This document shows positions 25,461 to 35,500 of a stretch of 64,000 bases of DNA, piece after piece. This DNA comes from Streptococcus parasanguinis. Its GTDB lineage: Bacteria; Bacillota; Bacilli; Lactobacillales; Streptococcaceae. Position 1 is the stretch's first letter. Each line of letters starts with the position of its first letter. The stretch lies in the NCBI RefSeq assembly GCF_016648855.1, contig NZ_JACLQU010000011.1:1-64000 (forward strand), written 5' to 3'. Both the position numbers and the translations under genes were made by a program. The notes under the pieces were generated by a model. That model saw nothing but the letters and a program-made list of their open reading frames with translations. It did no database searches and was not told the origin of the DNA.

Positions 25461-26375
25461 ATGAAAAGCGATCATCTAAAAGAAAGTAGAAATATCGAAG
25501 ACCGCCGAGGGCAAAGCTACTCCCAGTCTTCAGGCAACAGTAACCTTGGTGGGGGCATTTTACAAATCTTACTATCGCCGGGGAGCTTCAAAAGTAAGAT
25601 CGTCCTCATCCTTCTTCTGGTTCTTCTAGGAGGTGGTGGCGCTAGCCTTGGGGGTCTCTTTGGAAATGGGACTTCTTCCCAACCTTACCAGTCCACCCAA
25701 GTCACGCGCACCAACAAGACCCATGTCGACGATGCAGATGCCGAGTTCGTCAGCAAGGTCCTTGGAACAACAGAAGATCATTGGCACAAGGTCTTTCAAG
25801 CTGAAGGACGTACTTACCATGAGCCCAAACTAGTCTTCTATACCGGACGGACACAGACAGGCTGTGGGGTTGGGCAAGCATCGGCTGGTCCCTTCTACTG
25901 TCCGACCGACAAAAAGATTTATTTGGATATGAGCTTCTACAAGGAATTAACAACCAAATACAAGGCTAGCGGGGACTTCGCCATGGCCTACGTGATTGCC
26001 CACGAAGTCGGCCACCACGTGCAAAATGAGCTGGGAATCCTTGGTAAATACCATCGGATGCAACAAGGTCTTTCTGAAAAGGAACGAAATGCCATCAGTG
26101 TCCGCATTGAGCTACAAGCTGATTATCTAGCCGGTGTCTGGGCCCGCTCCATTCAAGACCGAAACCTTCTAGATATCGGCGATATCGAAGAAGCCATGAA
26201 TGCAGCCCATGCAGTCGGGGATGACACTCTCCAAGAGCAAGCCTACGGCTACTCGGTGCCAGATAGCTTTACCCACGGAACTTCAGAGCAACGCATGCGC
26301 TGGTTCAAACGAGGCTACCAGTACGGGGATCTCCAACACGGCGATACCTTTAGCTTGTCAGATAGTGAACTTTAA
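25461..26375 (+). CDS. Neutral zinc metallopeptidase (YpfJ/COG2321 family), membrane-anchored
   Basis: A 304-residue protein with a polar N-terminus, one membrane helix (about 34-58, SFKSKIVLILLLVLLGGGGASLGG region) and an extracytoplasmic peptidase domain. The catalytic HExxH is YVIAHEVGHHVQNELG near residue 190; a downstream ELQADYLAGVWA supplies the third ligand. Features such as GCGVGQASAGPFYCPTDKKIYLD are conserved in the putative neutral zinc metallopeptidase family. Substrate unknown. AGGAGA precedes the ATG. Confidence 0.9.
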   Translation: MKSDHLKESRNIEDRRGQSYSQSSGNSNLGGGILQILLSPGSFKSKIVLILLLVLLGGGGASLGGLFGNGTSSQPYQSTQVTRTNKTHVDDADAEFVSKVLGTTEDHWHKVFQAEGRTYHEPKLVFYTGRTQTGCGVGQASAGPFYCPTDKKIYLDMSFYKELTTKYKASGDFAMAYVIAHEVGHHVQNELGILGKYHRMQQGLSEKERNAISVRIELQADYLAGVWARSIQDRNLLDIGDIEEAMNAAHAVGDDTLQEQAYGYSVPDSFTHGTSEQRMRWFKRGYQYGDLQHGDTFSLSDSEL

Positions 26376-26378
26376 ATG

Positions 26379-26418
26379 AAAAACGATTCAGAAATTCTTC
26401 TGAATGGATCTTTTTAGA
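26379..26418 (+). terminator. Terminator of the metallopeptidase gene (degenerate copy)
   Basis: ATTCAGAA attc TTCTGAAT hairpin followed by GGATCTTTTTAG. The 27 bases at 26379-26405 are repeated exactly at 26668-26694. Confidence 0.75.
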
Positions 26419-26421
26419 ATA

Positions 26422-26450
26422 TAGACAAATTGCATTTTACATAAAACAAT
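26422..26450 (+). promoter_or_regulatory. Promoter-like block upstream of structured repeat copy 3
   Basis: TAGACA (26422-26427), 17 nt, AACAAT (26445-26450). The -10 match is poor; position relative to the repeat equals that in copy 2. Confidence 0.35.
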
Positions 26451-26504
26451 CTAAGTAACGTTTAAAAATTAAAATAATTAATACTATTAGGATCATTTCA
26501 ACAG

Positions 26505-26640
26505 AAACTTTCCGCTGTGAGAAAAGTGCTAGAAACACTATTGTTTCTAGCACTCGGGAGTTTTGGAACCTTAGGTCCAAAACTAAGTCATGGAACTTCT
26601 TCGAAGTTCGCTGACGTCCGTACTCACCTAAGGAAAGTTT
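26505..26640 (+). repeat. Structured intergenic repeat, copy 3 (complete)
   Basis: A 136-bp element with closing stem AAACTTTCC (26505-26513) / GGAAAGTTT (26632-26640) and GTGAG / CTCAC (26517-26521, 26623-26627), hairpins at 26526-26553, 26560-26583 and 26587-26615, and a loop (26569-26575) complementary to 26627-26633. A further hairpin GAAGAC/GTCTTC follows at 26645-26659. Lies between convergent genes. Confidence 0.88.
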
Positions 26641-26667
26641 CTAAGAAGACTTTGTCTTCAATCTGCA

Positions 26668-26701
26668 AAAAACGATTCAGAAATTCTTCTGAATCGTTTT
26701 T
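26668..26701. terminator. pbp2a terminator (bidirectional)
   Basis: AACGATTCAGAA attc TTCTGAATCGTT perfect 12-bp stem with A- and T-runs outside; second copy of the 27-bp sequence at 26379. Confidence 0.9.
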
Positions 26702-26704
26702 TGA

Positions 26705-28939
26705 TTAGAAACCAAGCCAGCCTTTGAAGGTATCCCAAGCGTTTTTCGCTTTTCCTGGGATATCGGCCTCGTCGATTGCTTTTTTCGCATCATCGACCAT
26801 ATTCGACGCCTTTTCTTTGACATCCTCAAAGAAACCTTTGTCTTCTTTGCTATCTGTTTCTGTCGTTTCTTCTCCGACTGGCGCAATGCCATTTTCAGCA
26901 TAAGAGTTCTTCACCGAGTCAAACTGAGTACCGTCTGTATAAGGCAGGACACTGTTGGCAACATTGCGGAAGATCTCGGATGCCGTCCCAGCACTACTGT
27001 CCGTCAGGTAGTGATTTTCATCGGTCGTTGGGAAACCAAGCCATTGACTGATGACCACATCTGGCGTGTAGCCGATCACCCATTGGTCTCCAGAGAGGTC
27101 CTTGTTAAAGCTGGTCTCTGTCGTACCGGTTTTCCCTGCCATGGTATAGCCATAAGGCGCAGCGTTCACCCCTGTACCATTACTGAAGGTACCAAGCATC
27201 ATATTGGTCATCTTATCTGTCGTTGAACCACTGAGCACTCGGGTTGATTTCTGGCTATGGCTCTTGACCACTTGGCCACTTGCATTTTCGATCTTGGTAA
27301 TGAGGTGAGCATCATTCATGACCCCGCCGTTAGCAAAGGTGCCATAGGCCTGAGCCATCTGCATCGGATTGGTTGTCACACCAGCTCCCAAGGCAACGGC
27401 AAGCGACTTGTCCACCTTGTCCATGTTGAGCCCGAATTTTTTCCCGTACTCAAAGACCGTATCAAGACCCAAATCATTAGCGGTCGCTACGGCTGGAAGG
27501 TTAAGGGACTCTGCCAAGGCCTGGTACATCGGTACCGTTGGGCTAGACTGGATTCCCGCGTAGTTATTGACCTCATAGCTTCCATATTGGGTGGTACTAT
27601 TGTCCAACTCCTTATTGGTCGACCAACCTTCAGCAACAGCTGGGCTATAGACAACCAAAGGTTTGATGGTTGATCCTGGACTTCGAGCAGCCTGGGTCGC
27701 GTAGTTGTAGGTACGGAATCCTGGATTTTGATCGCTTCCGACACGCCCTACGAGAGCCCGAACCCCTCCGGTCTTAGGATCGAGGGCGACACTACCAGAT
27801 TCCGCGCGCGTGCCGTCTTCTGCTACTGGGAAGAGGGCTGTATTGTCATAGATCACCTGCATGCTTGCTTGGTAATTTTGATCCAGCTCGGTGTAGATCC
27901 GGTAGCCATTTTTGACAATGTCTTCTTCGGTCAGACCATATTCATTGACCGCTTCATTGATGACCGCATCAAAATAGGATGGGTAGCGATAGTCCTCTGA
28001 CTTGCCTTCATAGGCATCGACCAGCTGACCATGGATATCCACAGCCGCTGACTGATCAGCTGTTTTCTGGTCAATATAACCAGCTGCCACCATATTTTGG
28101 AGGACCGTATTGCGGCGATTGGTCGCATTCTCTACTGAATAGAGCGGGTTATAGATCTCAGGTCCCTTGAGCATACCTGCGAGAACAGCAGACTGATCCA
28201 GGCTTAATTGACTGGCTGAAACCCCAAAATACTTCTTGGAAGCATCCTCAATCCCCCAAACCCCATTTCCAAAATAGGCATTGTTGAGGTACATGGTGAG
28301 GATTTCTTTTTTACTGTATTTCTTATTGATTTCAAGCGCCAGGAAGAATTCCTTGGCCTTACGCTCCACCGTCTGGTCCTGAGACAGGTAAGCATTCTTG
28401 GCTAGCTGCTGGGTGATGGTCGACCCACCACCTGAGCGACCCAGGGTCAAAATCGCTAAAAAGAAGCGACCATAGTTGATCCCGCTATTCTTGTAAAAGC
28501 TCCGGTCCTCTGTTGCGACCACGGCATTTTGCAGATTCTCACTAATAGCATCGAGTTCGACATAGGTTCCTTTTTGCCCGGTCAAACTTCCCGCCTGGTC
28601 CCCATTCTTATCATAGATAATGGTCGTCGCCTTCAGTGCATTCTGCAAATCCTTGACGTTGGTCGTCTTAGCAAGATAGAAGAGATACCCCCCTGTCAAG
28701 AGGCTAAAGCCTAGCCCAATGATCAGGAGAATCTTGGTCAAATGGAAGCGGCGCCAGAAACGACGGAAGGGGTGCTGAGAGAGAGGCTTGCTTCTGTGCT
28801 TGCCTGAGCGACTATAGGTCGGCTCTACTGTCTCTTCTGGTAGTTCCGTGTCTGGCACTTCTTCTGCCACCGCTTTAGGCGGATGATCCTTTCTAAAAAA
28901 AGTGATCAGGTTTTCAAATAATTCTTTTATTCTATTCAT
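26705..28939 (-). CDS. pbp2a: Class A penicillin-binding protein (Pbp2a type)
   Basis: A 744-residue bifunctional peptidoglycan synthase. Cytoplasmic tail, one transmembrane helix (about 72-92), GT51 glycosyltransferase domain (ATEDRSFYKNSG near 142; GGSTITQQLAKN near 172), then the transpeptidase domain with SPGSTIKP (active Ser near 423), ESLN and KTGTTE (near 603). The C-terminal tail is acidic/Lys-rich and soluble. It polymerises and crosslinks lipid II. Length and arrangement fit pneumococcal Pbp2a (731 residues) better than Pbp1a, which lacks this long N-terminal tail. Confidence 0.9.
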   Translation of the reverse strand: MNRIKELFENLITFFRKDHPPKAVAEEVPDTELPEETVEPTYSRSGKHRSKPLSQHPFRRFWRRFHLTKILLIIGLGFSLLTGGYLFYLAKTTNVKDLQNALKATTIIYDKNGDQAGSLTGQKGTYVELDAISENLQNAVVATEDRSFYKNSGINYGRFFLAILTLGRSGGGSTITQQLAKNAYLSQDQTVERKAKEFFLALEINKKYSKKEILTMYLNNAYFGNGVWGIEDASKKYFGVSASQLSLDQSAVLAGMLKGPEIYNPLYSVENATNRRNTVLQNMVAAGYIDQKTADQSAAVDIHGQLVDAYEGKSEDYRYPSYFDAVINEAVNEYGLTEEDIVKNGYRIYTELDQNYQASMQVIYDNTALFPVAEDGTRAESGSVALDPKTGGVRALVGRVGSDQNPGFRTYNYATQAARSPGSTIKPLVVYSPAVAEGWSTNKELDNSTTQYGSYEVNNYAGIQSSPTVPMYQALAESLNLPAVATANDLGLDTVFEYGKKFGLNMDKVDKSLAVALGAGVTTNPMQMAQAYGTFANGGVMNDAHLITKIENASGQVVKSHSQKSTRVLSGSTTDKMTNMMLGTFSNGTGVNAAPYGYTMAGKTGTTETSFNKDLSGDQWVIGYTPDVVISQWLGFPTTDENHYLTDSSAGTASEIFRNVANSVLPYTDGTQFDSVKNSYAENGIAPVGEETTETDSKEDKGFFEDVKEKASNMVDDAKKAIDEADIPGKAKNAWDTFKGWLGF

Positions 28940-28946
28940 ACCTGTT

Positions 28947-28975
28947 ATTGTAACACCTTATCCTTGTCCTAGCAA
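28947..28975 (-). promoter_or_regulatory. pbp2a promoter
   Basis: TTGCTA (28970-28975), 17 nt, TACAAT (28947-28952) on the minus strand; the leader is only a few nucleotides long. Confidence 0.7.
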
Positions 28976-29042
28976 GAAAAGATAGCTCATCCTCTTCTCC
29001 CATTTAGTTTTCTTTAAGCTTAGATTTTGCTACAATAGGGTC

Positions 29043-29906
29043 ATGAACTATCAATTTACCATTCCACAATCCTTTCCCCAGATGACTGTGAAAGAACTGC
29101 TTGAGGACTACTTCCTCATTCCCCGTAAGATCCGGCATTTTTTACGAACCAAGAAACACGTCTTGGTCAATGGCGAGACCATCAACTGGCAGAGCCCCGT
29201 TCAAAAAGGAGACCAGATCCAGCTGATCTTTGACGCGGACGATTACCCTGAAAAAGAGCTCCTAGCCGGAGACCCGAGTCTGGTCGAAGAGCTCTATCAG
29301 GATGAGCATGTCATCATCGTCAATAAGCCTGAAGGCATGAAAACCCATGCTAATGAGCCGACAGAAATTGCTCTTCTTAACCATGTTTCCAGCTATGTTG
29401 GATCTACCTGCTACGTCGTGCACCGCTTAGACAAGGAAACCAGCGGAGCAATTTTATTTGCCAAAAATCCTTTTATCCTGCCCATTCTCAACCGCATTTT
29501 GGAAGATAAAAACATCCAACGCGAGTACTGGGCCTTGATCCAAGGTAGCTTAGCACAAAAAACCATCGTCTACAAGGATAAAATCGGACGCGATCGCCAC
29601 GATCGGCGCAAGCGCCTGGTCGATCCGCGCAAAGGGCAGTATGCAGAAACTCAGGTGACGCAACTGAAAAAAATCGGGCGAAATAGCCTGGTCAAATGCC
29701 AGCTCAAGACGGGGCGCACCCATCAGATCCGGGTTCATCTCTCCCATCATGGGCACCCGATTGTCGGGGATCCTCTCTATAACCCTGCACGAGGAGAGCG
29801 ACTCATGCTCCATGCCCACCGCTTGACCTTTACCAATCCATTAACCCTTGAAATCATCCAAGTCGAGGCCCCTTCTAAGAGTTTCGAAGAAAGGTTGAAA
29901 GACTAA
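29043..29906 (+). CDS. RluA/RluD-family pseudouridine synthase
   Basis: A 287-residue RNA pseudouridine synthase. An N-terminal S4-like region (about 12-60, VKELLEDYFLIPRKIRHFL) precedes the catalytic domain with HRLDKETSG near residue 126-134, where the Asp is the catalytic nucleophile, and LKTGRTHQIRVHLSHHGHPIVGDPLY. It modifies uridines in rRNA or tRNA; the exact target cannot be read from the sequence. In many streptococci this gene follows pbp2a divergently, as here. Confidence 0.92.
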   Translation: MNYQFTIPQSFPQMTVKELLEDYFLIPRKIRHFLRTKKHVLVNGETINWQSPVQKGDQIQLIFDADDYPEKELLAGDPSLVEELYQDEHVIIVNKPEGMKTHANEPTEIALLNHVSSYVGSTCYVVHRLDKETSGAILFAKNPFILPILNRILEDKNIQREYWALIQGSLAQKTIVYKDKIGRDRHDRRKRLVDPRKGQYAETQVTQLKKIGRNSLVKCQLKTGRTHQIRVHLSHHGHPIVGDPLYNPARGERLMLHAHRLTFTNPLTLEIIQVEAPSKSFEERLKD

Positions 29907-29932
29907 AAAAGAAGCCTCAGGCTTCTTTTTTT
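29905..29932. terminator. Bidirectional terminator, pseudouridine synthase / CHAP hydrolase
   Basis: GAAGCC tca GGCTTC (29911-29925) extended by A6/T7 flanks. Confidence 0.9.
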
Positions 29933-29933
29933 A

Positions 29934-32387
29934 TTATTGATAGCGTGGGGTGGCAAATCCACGGATATTGCCATGTCCGATCCGATAGGTATTGCGACGG
30001 ACTTGGTTGTTGGAGTTTCCTTCAATGGTGTGAATGATCCCATTTGAGACGCTCTCGACAATTCCGATGTGATCCGCAAAGCCATTGTTTTGTTGGGTAT
30101 TTTGATCCCAGTTAAAGGTGATGATGTCCCCTGCTTTTGGTGTAGTGGTACCATCTTCATTCCAGATGCCCAAGCGTTTGAAAATCTGGATGTGACGTTC
30201 GACTCCACATTCACGGCCAATCAAACCGCTCAAACCTTCCCGCTGGAAGACTGTTGTGACAAAGATATCACACCAGTCATCGGTCGTCTTCACTGCATAA
30301 CCAACCGGAAGTGGTTTAACACTGTTATAATCATTGACCAATTGATGGTGAGCTGCAGTGCCGCCACGAACGCCCACTAGACTAGCTGCTGCCCGTAAGA
30401 CACGGTCCCGTTGTCCATTCGTTACACGAGGACTAAAAGCAGTTTGATCTACAGTCGCACGGGGATGAAGGGCTGTTTGACCAAGGTTAAAGCCTTCAAC
30501 GCCACCATCGACATAATCCACATAGACGTGAGTGGTATAGTTGCCTGATTGGTACTGGTGATTTGCTGCAGAAACCTGCACTTCTGTATGCATACCAGAA
30601 GGCGCTGTTGAATACCAGTAGAGATTTTCTTGGTGCGCTTGAGACCAGGCTGCGACACGGATATTCTTAATCCGACGTCCCTGAGGCGCTTGATCCACTG
30701 TTACCGTATAGGTTCCAGCACCAGAATTGACATTCTTGATCCCTGTTTGCGTCTTCGTCTGAGCATTTCGGAATTCAACTTCTGTAGTCGTTGAACCGAC
30801 ACCCACACGAGAACCATCATTTTGAATATAGTAAAGGTGAATATGGTACTTACCAGTAGAGTTCTTATGATCGCTCGCTTTGACGGATACCTTGTAGTCT
30901 CCATTTGATTGGCGAGTCGCTTCATACCAGCGAATATCGTCTTGGCCGTCCTTATCAGACCAAGTAGGGACTTGCACAGTTCGCACACCTTTAGGATTGT
31001 AGACATCCTTAATGAGGATATCAAAGGTACCCGCATCCTTGTTGTTGTTTTGGATTAAGAGACTAGCAGTTGGACGTGATTGATTTTTGAAATCAATAAA
31101 GTCTTTCTTGACAAACTTGTTTTGTCCTTTGGCATCCACATAGAAGACTTGCGCTTCATACTGACCATCAGCGTTTTCGTGGTCACTAGCTTTGGCTGTT
31201 ACAGTATATGAACCGTCTACCTGGCGAGTTGGAGTGTACCAGATGATGTCTTTCATCCCATTGGCATGAGACCAGAATGGAATCTTCACTTCTTTATAAC
31301 CATCGAAACCTTGAAGGTTCTTAGCTGTAATAGTGAAAGTACCGTCTTTTTCTGATTTTGTAATGGTCAGATCGGCTGATGGTTTAGGAGCTGTGTAGTC
31401 AATAAAGGCTTTCTTGACAAACTTGTTTTGTCCGTTAGCATCCACATAGAAAACTTGCGCTTCGTATTTGCCATCAGCATTTTCGTGGTCACTGGCTTTG
31501 GCTGTTACAGTATATGAACCATCTGCTTGACGACTTGGAGTGTACCAGATGATATCTTTCATCCCATTGGCATGAGACCAGAATGGAATCTTCACTTCCT
31601 TGTAGCTATCGAAGCCTTGAAGGTTCTTAGCCGTAATGGTAAAGGTGCCGTCTGACTCTGATTTCGTAATGGTTAGATCAGCAGATGGTTTAGGAGCTGT
31701 GTAGTCAATAAAGGCTTTCTTGACAAACTTGTTTTGGCCTTTGGCATCCACATAGAAGACTTGCGCTTCGTACTTGCCATCCGCGTTTTCGTGGTCACTG
31801 GCTTTGGCTGTTACGGTATAAGAACCATCTGCTTGACGATTTGGAGTGTACCAGATGATGTCTTTCATCCCATTGGCATGAGACCAGAATGGAATCTTCA
31901 CTTCTTCATAACCATCCAAGCCTTGAAGATTCTTAGCCGTAATGGTAAAGGTGCCGTCTGACTCTGATTTTGCAATAGTCAAATCTGCGGAAACCGGAGA
32001 TTCCTGTTGAGGAACACTCTCATTTCTTGCTGCTACCACTCGTGCGCGTGCGCCATATGGTGCACGACTAGCTACCACAGCTGGTGCTGGTTGCTCTGAT
32101 ACAACCTTGTCGCTAGTGCCCTTGTCAGAAGACTGGTTATTGCTAAGAGTCGGTGTGACAGGTGCTGCCTCTGTTGCAACGGTATTTTCTGTCTGAATAC
32201 CTTTCTCAACTCCCACTTCTTCGCTCGCGGTATTCTGTGCTTCTGATGAAGTTGTTGTTGCAACGATAGCTGATGTATTTTCTGGTGTTTGATCAGACGC
32301 ATGTTGCTCATCGGCTTTGACTTGTTGTGTCGAAAAAGCCAACAAAACGGCTGTCCCAGCATAAAAAATAAGATCTTTCTTTTTCAT
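29934..32387 (-). CDS. Secreted CHAP-domain cell-wall hydrolase with five Bsp-like repeats
   Basis: An 817-residue exported protein. Signal peptide MKKKDLIFYAGTAVLLAFS with cleavage near KADE, a Thr/Ser/Ala linker to about 130, three nearly identical 100-residue repeats (about 134, 234, 334; each with VKIPFWSHANGMKDIIWYTP), two diverged repeats (about 436 and 546), then a C-terminal CHAP domain (about 665-817) with DDWCDIFVT (Cys), GFADHIGIVE (His) and IEGNSN. Repeats match the streptococcal Bsp-like (GBS Bsp-like) domain. CHAP domains cleave peptidoglycan peptides or amide bonds. No LPXTG, so it is secreted or wall-bound through the repeats. Its signal peptide and repeats are shared with the next gene. 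Confidence 0.9.
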   Translation of the reverse strand: MKKKDLIFYAGTAVLLAFSTQQVKADEQHASDQTPENTSAIVATTTSSEAQNTASEEVGVEKGIQTENTVATEAAPVTPTLSNNQSSDKGTSDKVVSEQPAPAVVASRAPYGARARVVAARNESVPQQESPVSADLTIAKSESDGTFTITAKNLQGLDGYEEVKIPFWSHANGMKDIIWYTPNRQADGSYTVTAKASDHENADGKYEAQVFYVDAKGQNKFVKKAFIDYTAPKPSADLTITKSESDGTFTITAKNLQGFDSYKEVKIPFWSHANGMKDIIWYTPSRQADGSYTVTAKASDHENADGKYEAQVFYVDANGQNKFVKKAFIDYTAPKPSADLTITKSEKDGTFTITAKNLQGFDGYKEVKIPFWSHANGMKDIIWYTPTRQVDGSYTVTAKASDHENADGQYEAQVFYVDAKGQNKFVKKDFIDFKNQSRPTASLLIQNNNKDAGTFDILIKDVYNPKGVRTVQVPTWSDKDGQDDIRWYEATRQSNGDYKVSVKASDHKNSTGKYHIHLYYIQNDGSRVGVGSTTTEVEFRNAQTKTQTGIKNVNSGAGTYTVTVDQAPQGRRIKNIRVAAWSQAHQENLYWYSTAPSGMHTEVQVSAANHQYQSGNYTTHVYVDYVDGGVEGFNLGQTALHPRATVDQTAFSPRVTNGQRDRVLRAAASLVGVRGGTAAHHQLVNDYNSVKPLPVGYAVKTTDDWCDIFVTTVFQREGLSGLIGRECGVERHIQIFKRLGIWNEDGTTTPKAGDIITFNWDQNTQQNNGFADHIGIVESVSNGIIHTIEGNSNNQVRRNTYRIGHGNIRGFATPRYQ
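31070..31985 (-). repeat. Three tandem ~300-bp coding repeats in the CHAP hydrolase
   Basis: Units starting near 31985, 31685 and 31385, nearly identical in DNA as well as protein, and shared with 33680-34600 in the neighbouring gene. Confidence 0.9.
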
Positions 32388-32432
32388 GTATCTTCCTTAC
32401 AATTTTTTATACGGTTGTACCCACATAGTAGT

Positions 32433-32438
32433 ATTATA
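32433..32438 (-). promoter_or_regulatory. Promoter of the CHAP hydrolase (extended -10)
   Basis: TGC before TATAAT on the minus strand (extended -10); -35 weak. Start site leaves a leader of about 40 nt. Confidence 0.65.
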
Positions 32439-32496
32439 GCACAAACCGCCGGATCAAGAAACAATATCATGAGAAGAATCCTATTTTTAAAGAAAA

Positions 32497-32524
32497 CAGA
32501 AGGCCAGATTGGCCTTCTGATTAG
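32497..32524 (-). terminator. Terminator of the GH25/C39 hydrolase gene
   Basis: CAGAAGGCCA gat TGGCCTTCTG 10-bp stem; on the minus strand followed by TTTTCTTT. Confidence 0.82.
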
Positions 32525-32525
32525 C

Positions 32526-35500
32526 TTATGCAAAAATTGAGAAGAAAGGTGCTCCAAGCTTGTTATCCATCGGGTCCTTACTCTTAATAGAGTGAAGATA
32601 ATTGATGGAGTACCAGCCGTTGTTGCCGCTATTATATGGATCGCGAACATAGGTTCTTCCATTGTCATAACCATGCAAGACCAATTCATGAGTATAAGGA
32701 TCACTAGTAAATTGGCTATTACCTACTGCAGCAAGTACATGCTTGCCAGCCATGAGGGCTTCTGCAATGCCTCCAGCTCCATTAATCAATTGGCTCTTCA
32801 AGCCCCAGTTACGAGTGGCAGCTACAATCCCATCAGAATCTGTTCCTGCTTCACCTTTGTTGAATGAATCAGTATTGTTGTAGAGATAATCAGCTACTGT
32901 TGTTGGCAAAATAGTTCTACCAAGGATATCTGTGAAGGTCATAGCAAGAGAGGTTGGCACACAACCTGACTGATCGACATTGCTCACACCATAATATTTC
33001 CCAGCCCAACGAGGATCCCGTTGAGAATAATAGGTTGTTTGTGGATTCACCTTTTGATTTCGTGGAGACAAGGCTGTCTGACCGAGGTTAAAACCTTCAA
33101 CTCCCCCATCTTTGTAGTCTACATAGACGTGAGTGGTATAGCTGCCCGCTTCGTTACCGTGATTATTGGTAGAGACAGTGATCTCTGTGTGCATACCTGT
33201 CGGTGTTGCGGAATACCAGTAAAGATTTTCTTGATGAGCTTTAGACCAAGCTGCGACACGAATATTCTTAATCTGACGTCCCTGAGGCGCTTGATCTACA
33301 GCTACTGTATAAGTCCCGTTCGTTGCATTGACATTCTTGATAGAAGCCTGCGTCTTAGTCATGGCATTTCTAACTTCTACGTCTGTTGTTGTGGTACCAA
33401 TACCAATCCGAGAACCATCATTTTGAATGTAATAGAGGTGAACATGGTACTTACCAGTAGAGTTTTTGTGGTCACTAGCTTTTACAGATACCTTGTAATC
33501 TCCGTTCGCTTGGCGTGTTGCTTCATACCAGCGAATATCGTCTTGGCCGTCCTTATCAGACCAAGTAGGAACTTGCACAGTCTGCACCCCTTTAGGGCTG
33601 TAGACATCCTTGATGATGACATCAAATGTCCCCGTATCCTTGTTGTTGTTTTGAATCAAGAGAGTGCCGGTTGGACGAGATTGATTTTTGTAATCAATAA
33701 AGGCTTTCTTGACAAACTTGTTTTGGCCTTGAGCGTCCACATAGAAGACCTGCGCTTCGTACTTGCCATCAGCGTTTTCGTGGTCACTGGCTTTGGCTGT
33801 TACAGTATATGAACCGTCTGCCTGGAGAGTTGGCGTGTACCAGATGATATCTTTCATCCCATTGGCATGAGACCAGAATGGAATCTTCACTTCCTTGTAG
33901 CCATCGAAGCCTTGAAGGTTCTTGGCTGTGATGGTGAAGGTCCCATCTTTTTCTGATTTTGTAATGGTCAGATCAGCAGATGGCTTAGAAGCTGTGTAAT
34001 CGATAAAGACTTTCTTGACAAACTTATTTTGGCCTTTAGCATCCACATAGAAGACCTGAGCTTCATACTTGCCATCAGCGTTTTCGTGGTCACTAGCCTT
34101 AGCCGTTACAGTATATGAACCGTCTGCCTGGCGAGTCGGAGTATACCAGATGATATCTTTCATCCCATTGGCATGAGACCAGAATGGAATCTTCACTTCC
34201 TTGTAGCCGTCGAAGCCTTGAAGATTCTTAGCCGTGATAGTGAAGGTGCCGTCTTTTTCTGATTTTGTAATGGTCAGATCAGCTGCGACAGCATTGGCCG
34301 GTTTTGTCGCCGTATAATCGATAAAGGCCTTTTTCACAAATTTGTTTTGACCTTGGGCGTCTACATAGAAGACCTGCGCTTCGTATTTGCCATCAGCATT
34401 TTCGTGGTCACTGGCTTTGGCTGTTACAGTATAAGAACCGTCTGCCTGGCGAGTCGGAGTATACCAGATGATGTCTTTCATCCCATTCGCATGAGACCAG
34501 AATGGAATCTTCACTTCCTTGTAGCCATCGAAGCCTTGAAGGTTCTTAGCTGTAATGGTGAAGGTACCGTCTTTTTCTGATTTTGCAATAGTCAAATCAG
34601 CTGACACTGGTGTCTGATTTTTCTTTCCAATGGCTACTGTCGTCGTTGTTCCGCCCACACCCGTCATTTGTCCATTGTTCTGAACATAGTAAAGGTGAAC
34701 ATTATAAAGACCGGTTGAGTTTTTATGATCGGACGCTTTTACATTAACAGTATAGGTTCCGTTTGCTTGACGGTTGGCTGTATACCAAACAAGGTCATCT
34801 TGACCACCTGTTTCTGACCAGATCGGTACAGAAACACTTCGAACTCCATTTGGTGCCTTAACATTTGAGATGACAACGTCAAAGCGGCCCGTCATAGTAT
34901 CGTTATTGACAATGTCAATCTTCCCACTTAAGCTGCCTTCTGTTGGATCCGCTGCAGGTTTTGCGTTCGCTGTAAAGCGACCGGTATAGTCCACACTGTG
35001 GTCAAAGAGGTGTTTTCCTGGAAGCAATTCCGCTTGAGAAGTAAACTGCCACGCGCCAGCTTTCCCATTGTAACGCAAGCTTTTCGCATCGTTTACAGAC
35101 AGTTTTGGAGAAGGGTATTGAGCAACCCAGAAATTCTGAAGCCCAAATTGAGCGGTGTTAACAGGACCTTTCTTGCGAAGGTTGTTTTCATCCAACCAGC
35201 TAGCACTGGTGTAGAACATCAAGTTGGTGTAGCCATTTTTGCGCATTTCGTCAGCCCAAGCTTGGGTGTTGCGGTTAATGTTTGGCTGCATCTTGGCATC
35301 CTCAAAGTCATTGACCATGAGGGTATTCTTTGGCAAACTCAAACGTTGTGCAGCTGCAATGTAGAATCGCGCTTCTGCACGCGCTGCTTCCTCAGAAGTA
35401 TAGCGTGAGAAGTGGTAGGTCGATACTTGCAGACCCGCAGCTTGTGCATTACGAATTTGGTTCTCCGCATTCGGGTTCTTGTACCAAGTGTCTTCTGTCA

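Noticed and set aside
1..26640. Structured repeat considered as an insertion sequence or its remnant
   Set aside because: Too short for a transposase gene, no terminal inverted repeats of IS type beyond the closing stem, and only one copy shows flanking duplication. It could still be a non-autonomous element.
33021..33812. 263-codon plus-strand frame opposite the GH25 hydrolase
   Set aside because: It mirrors the tandem repeats of the real gene and recurs wherever the repeat recurs.
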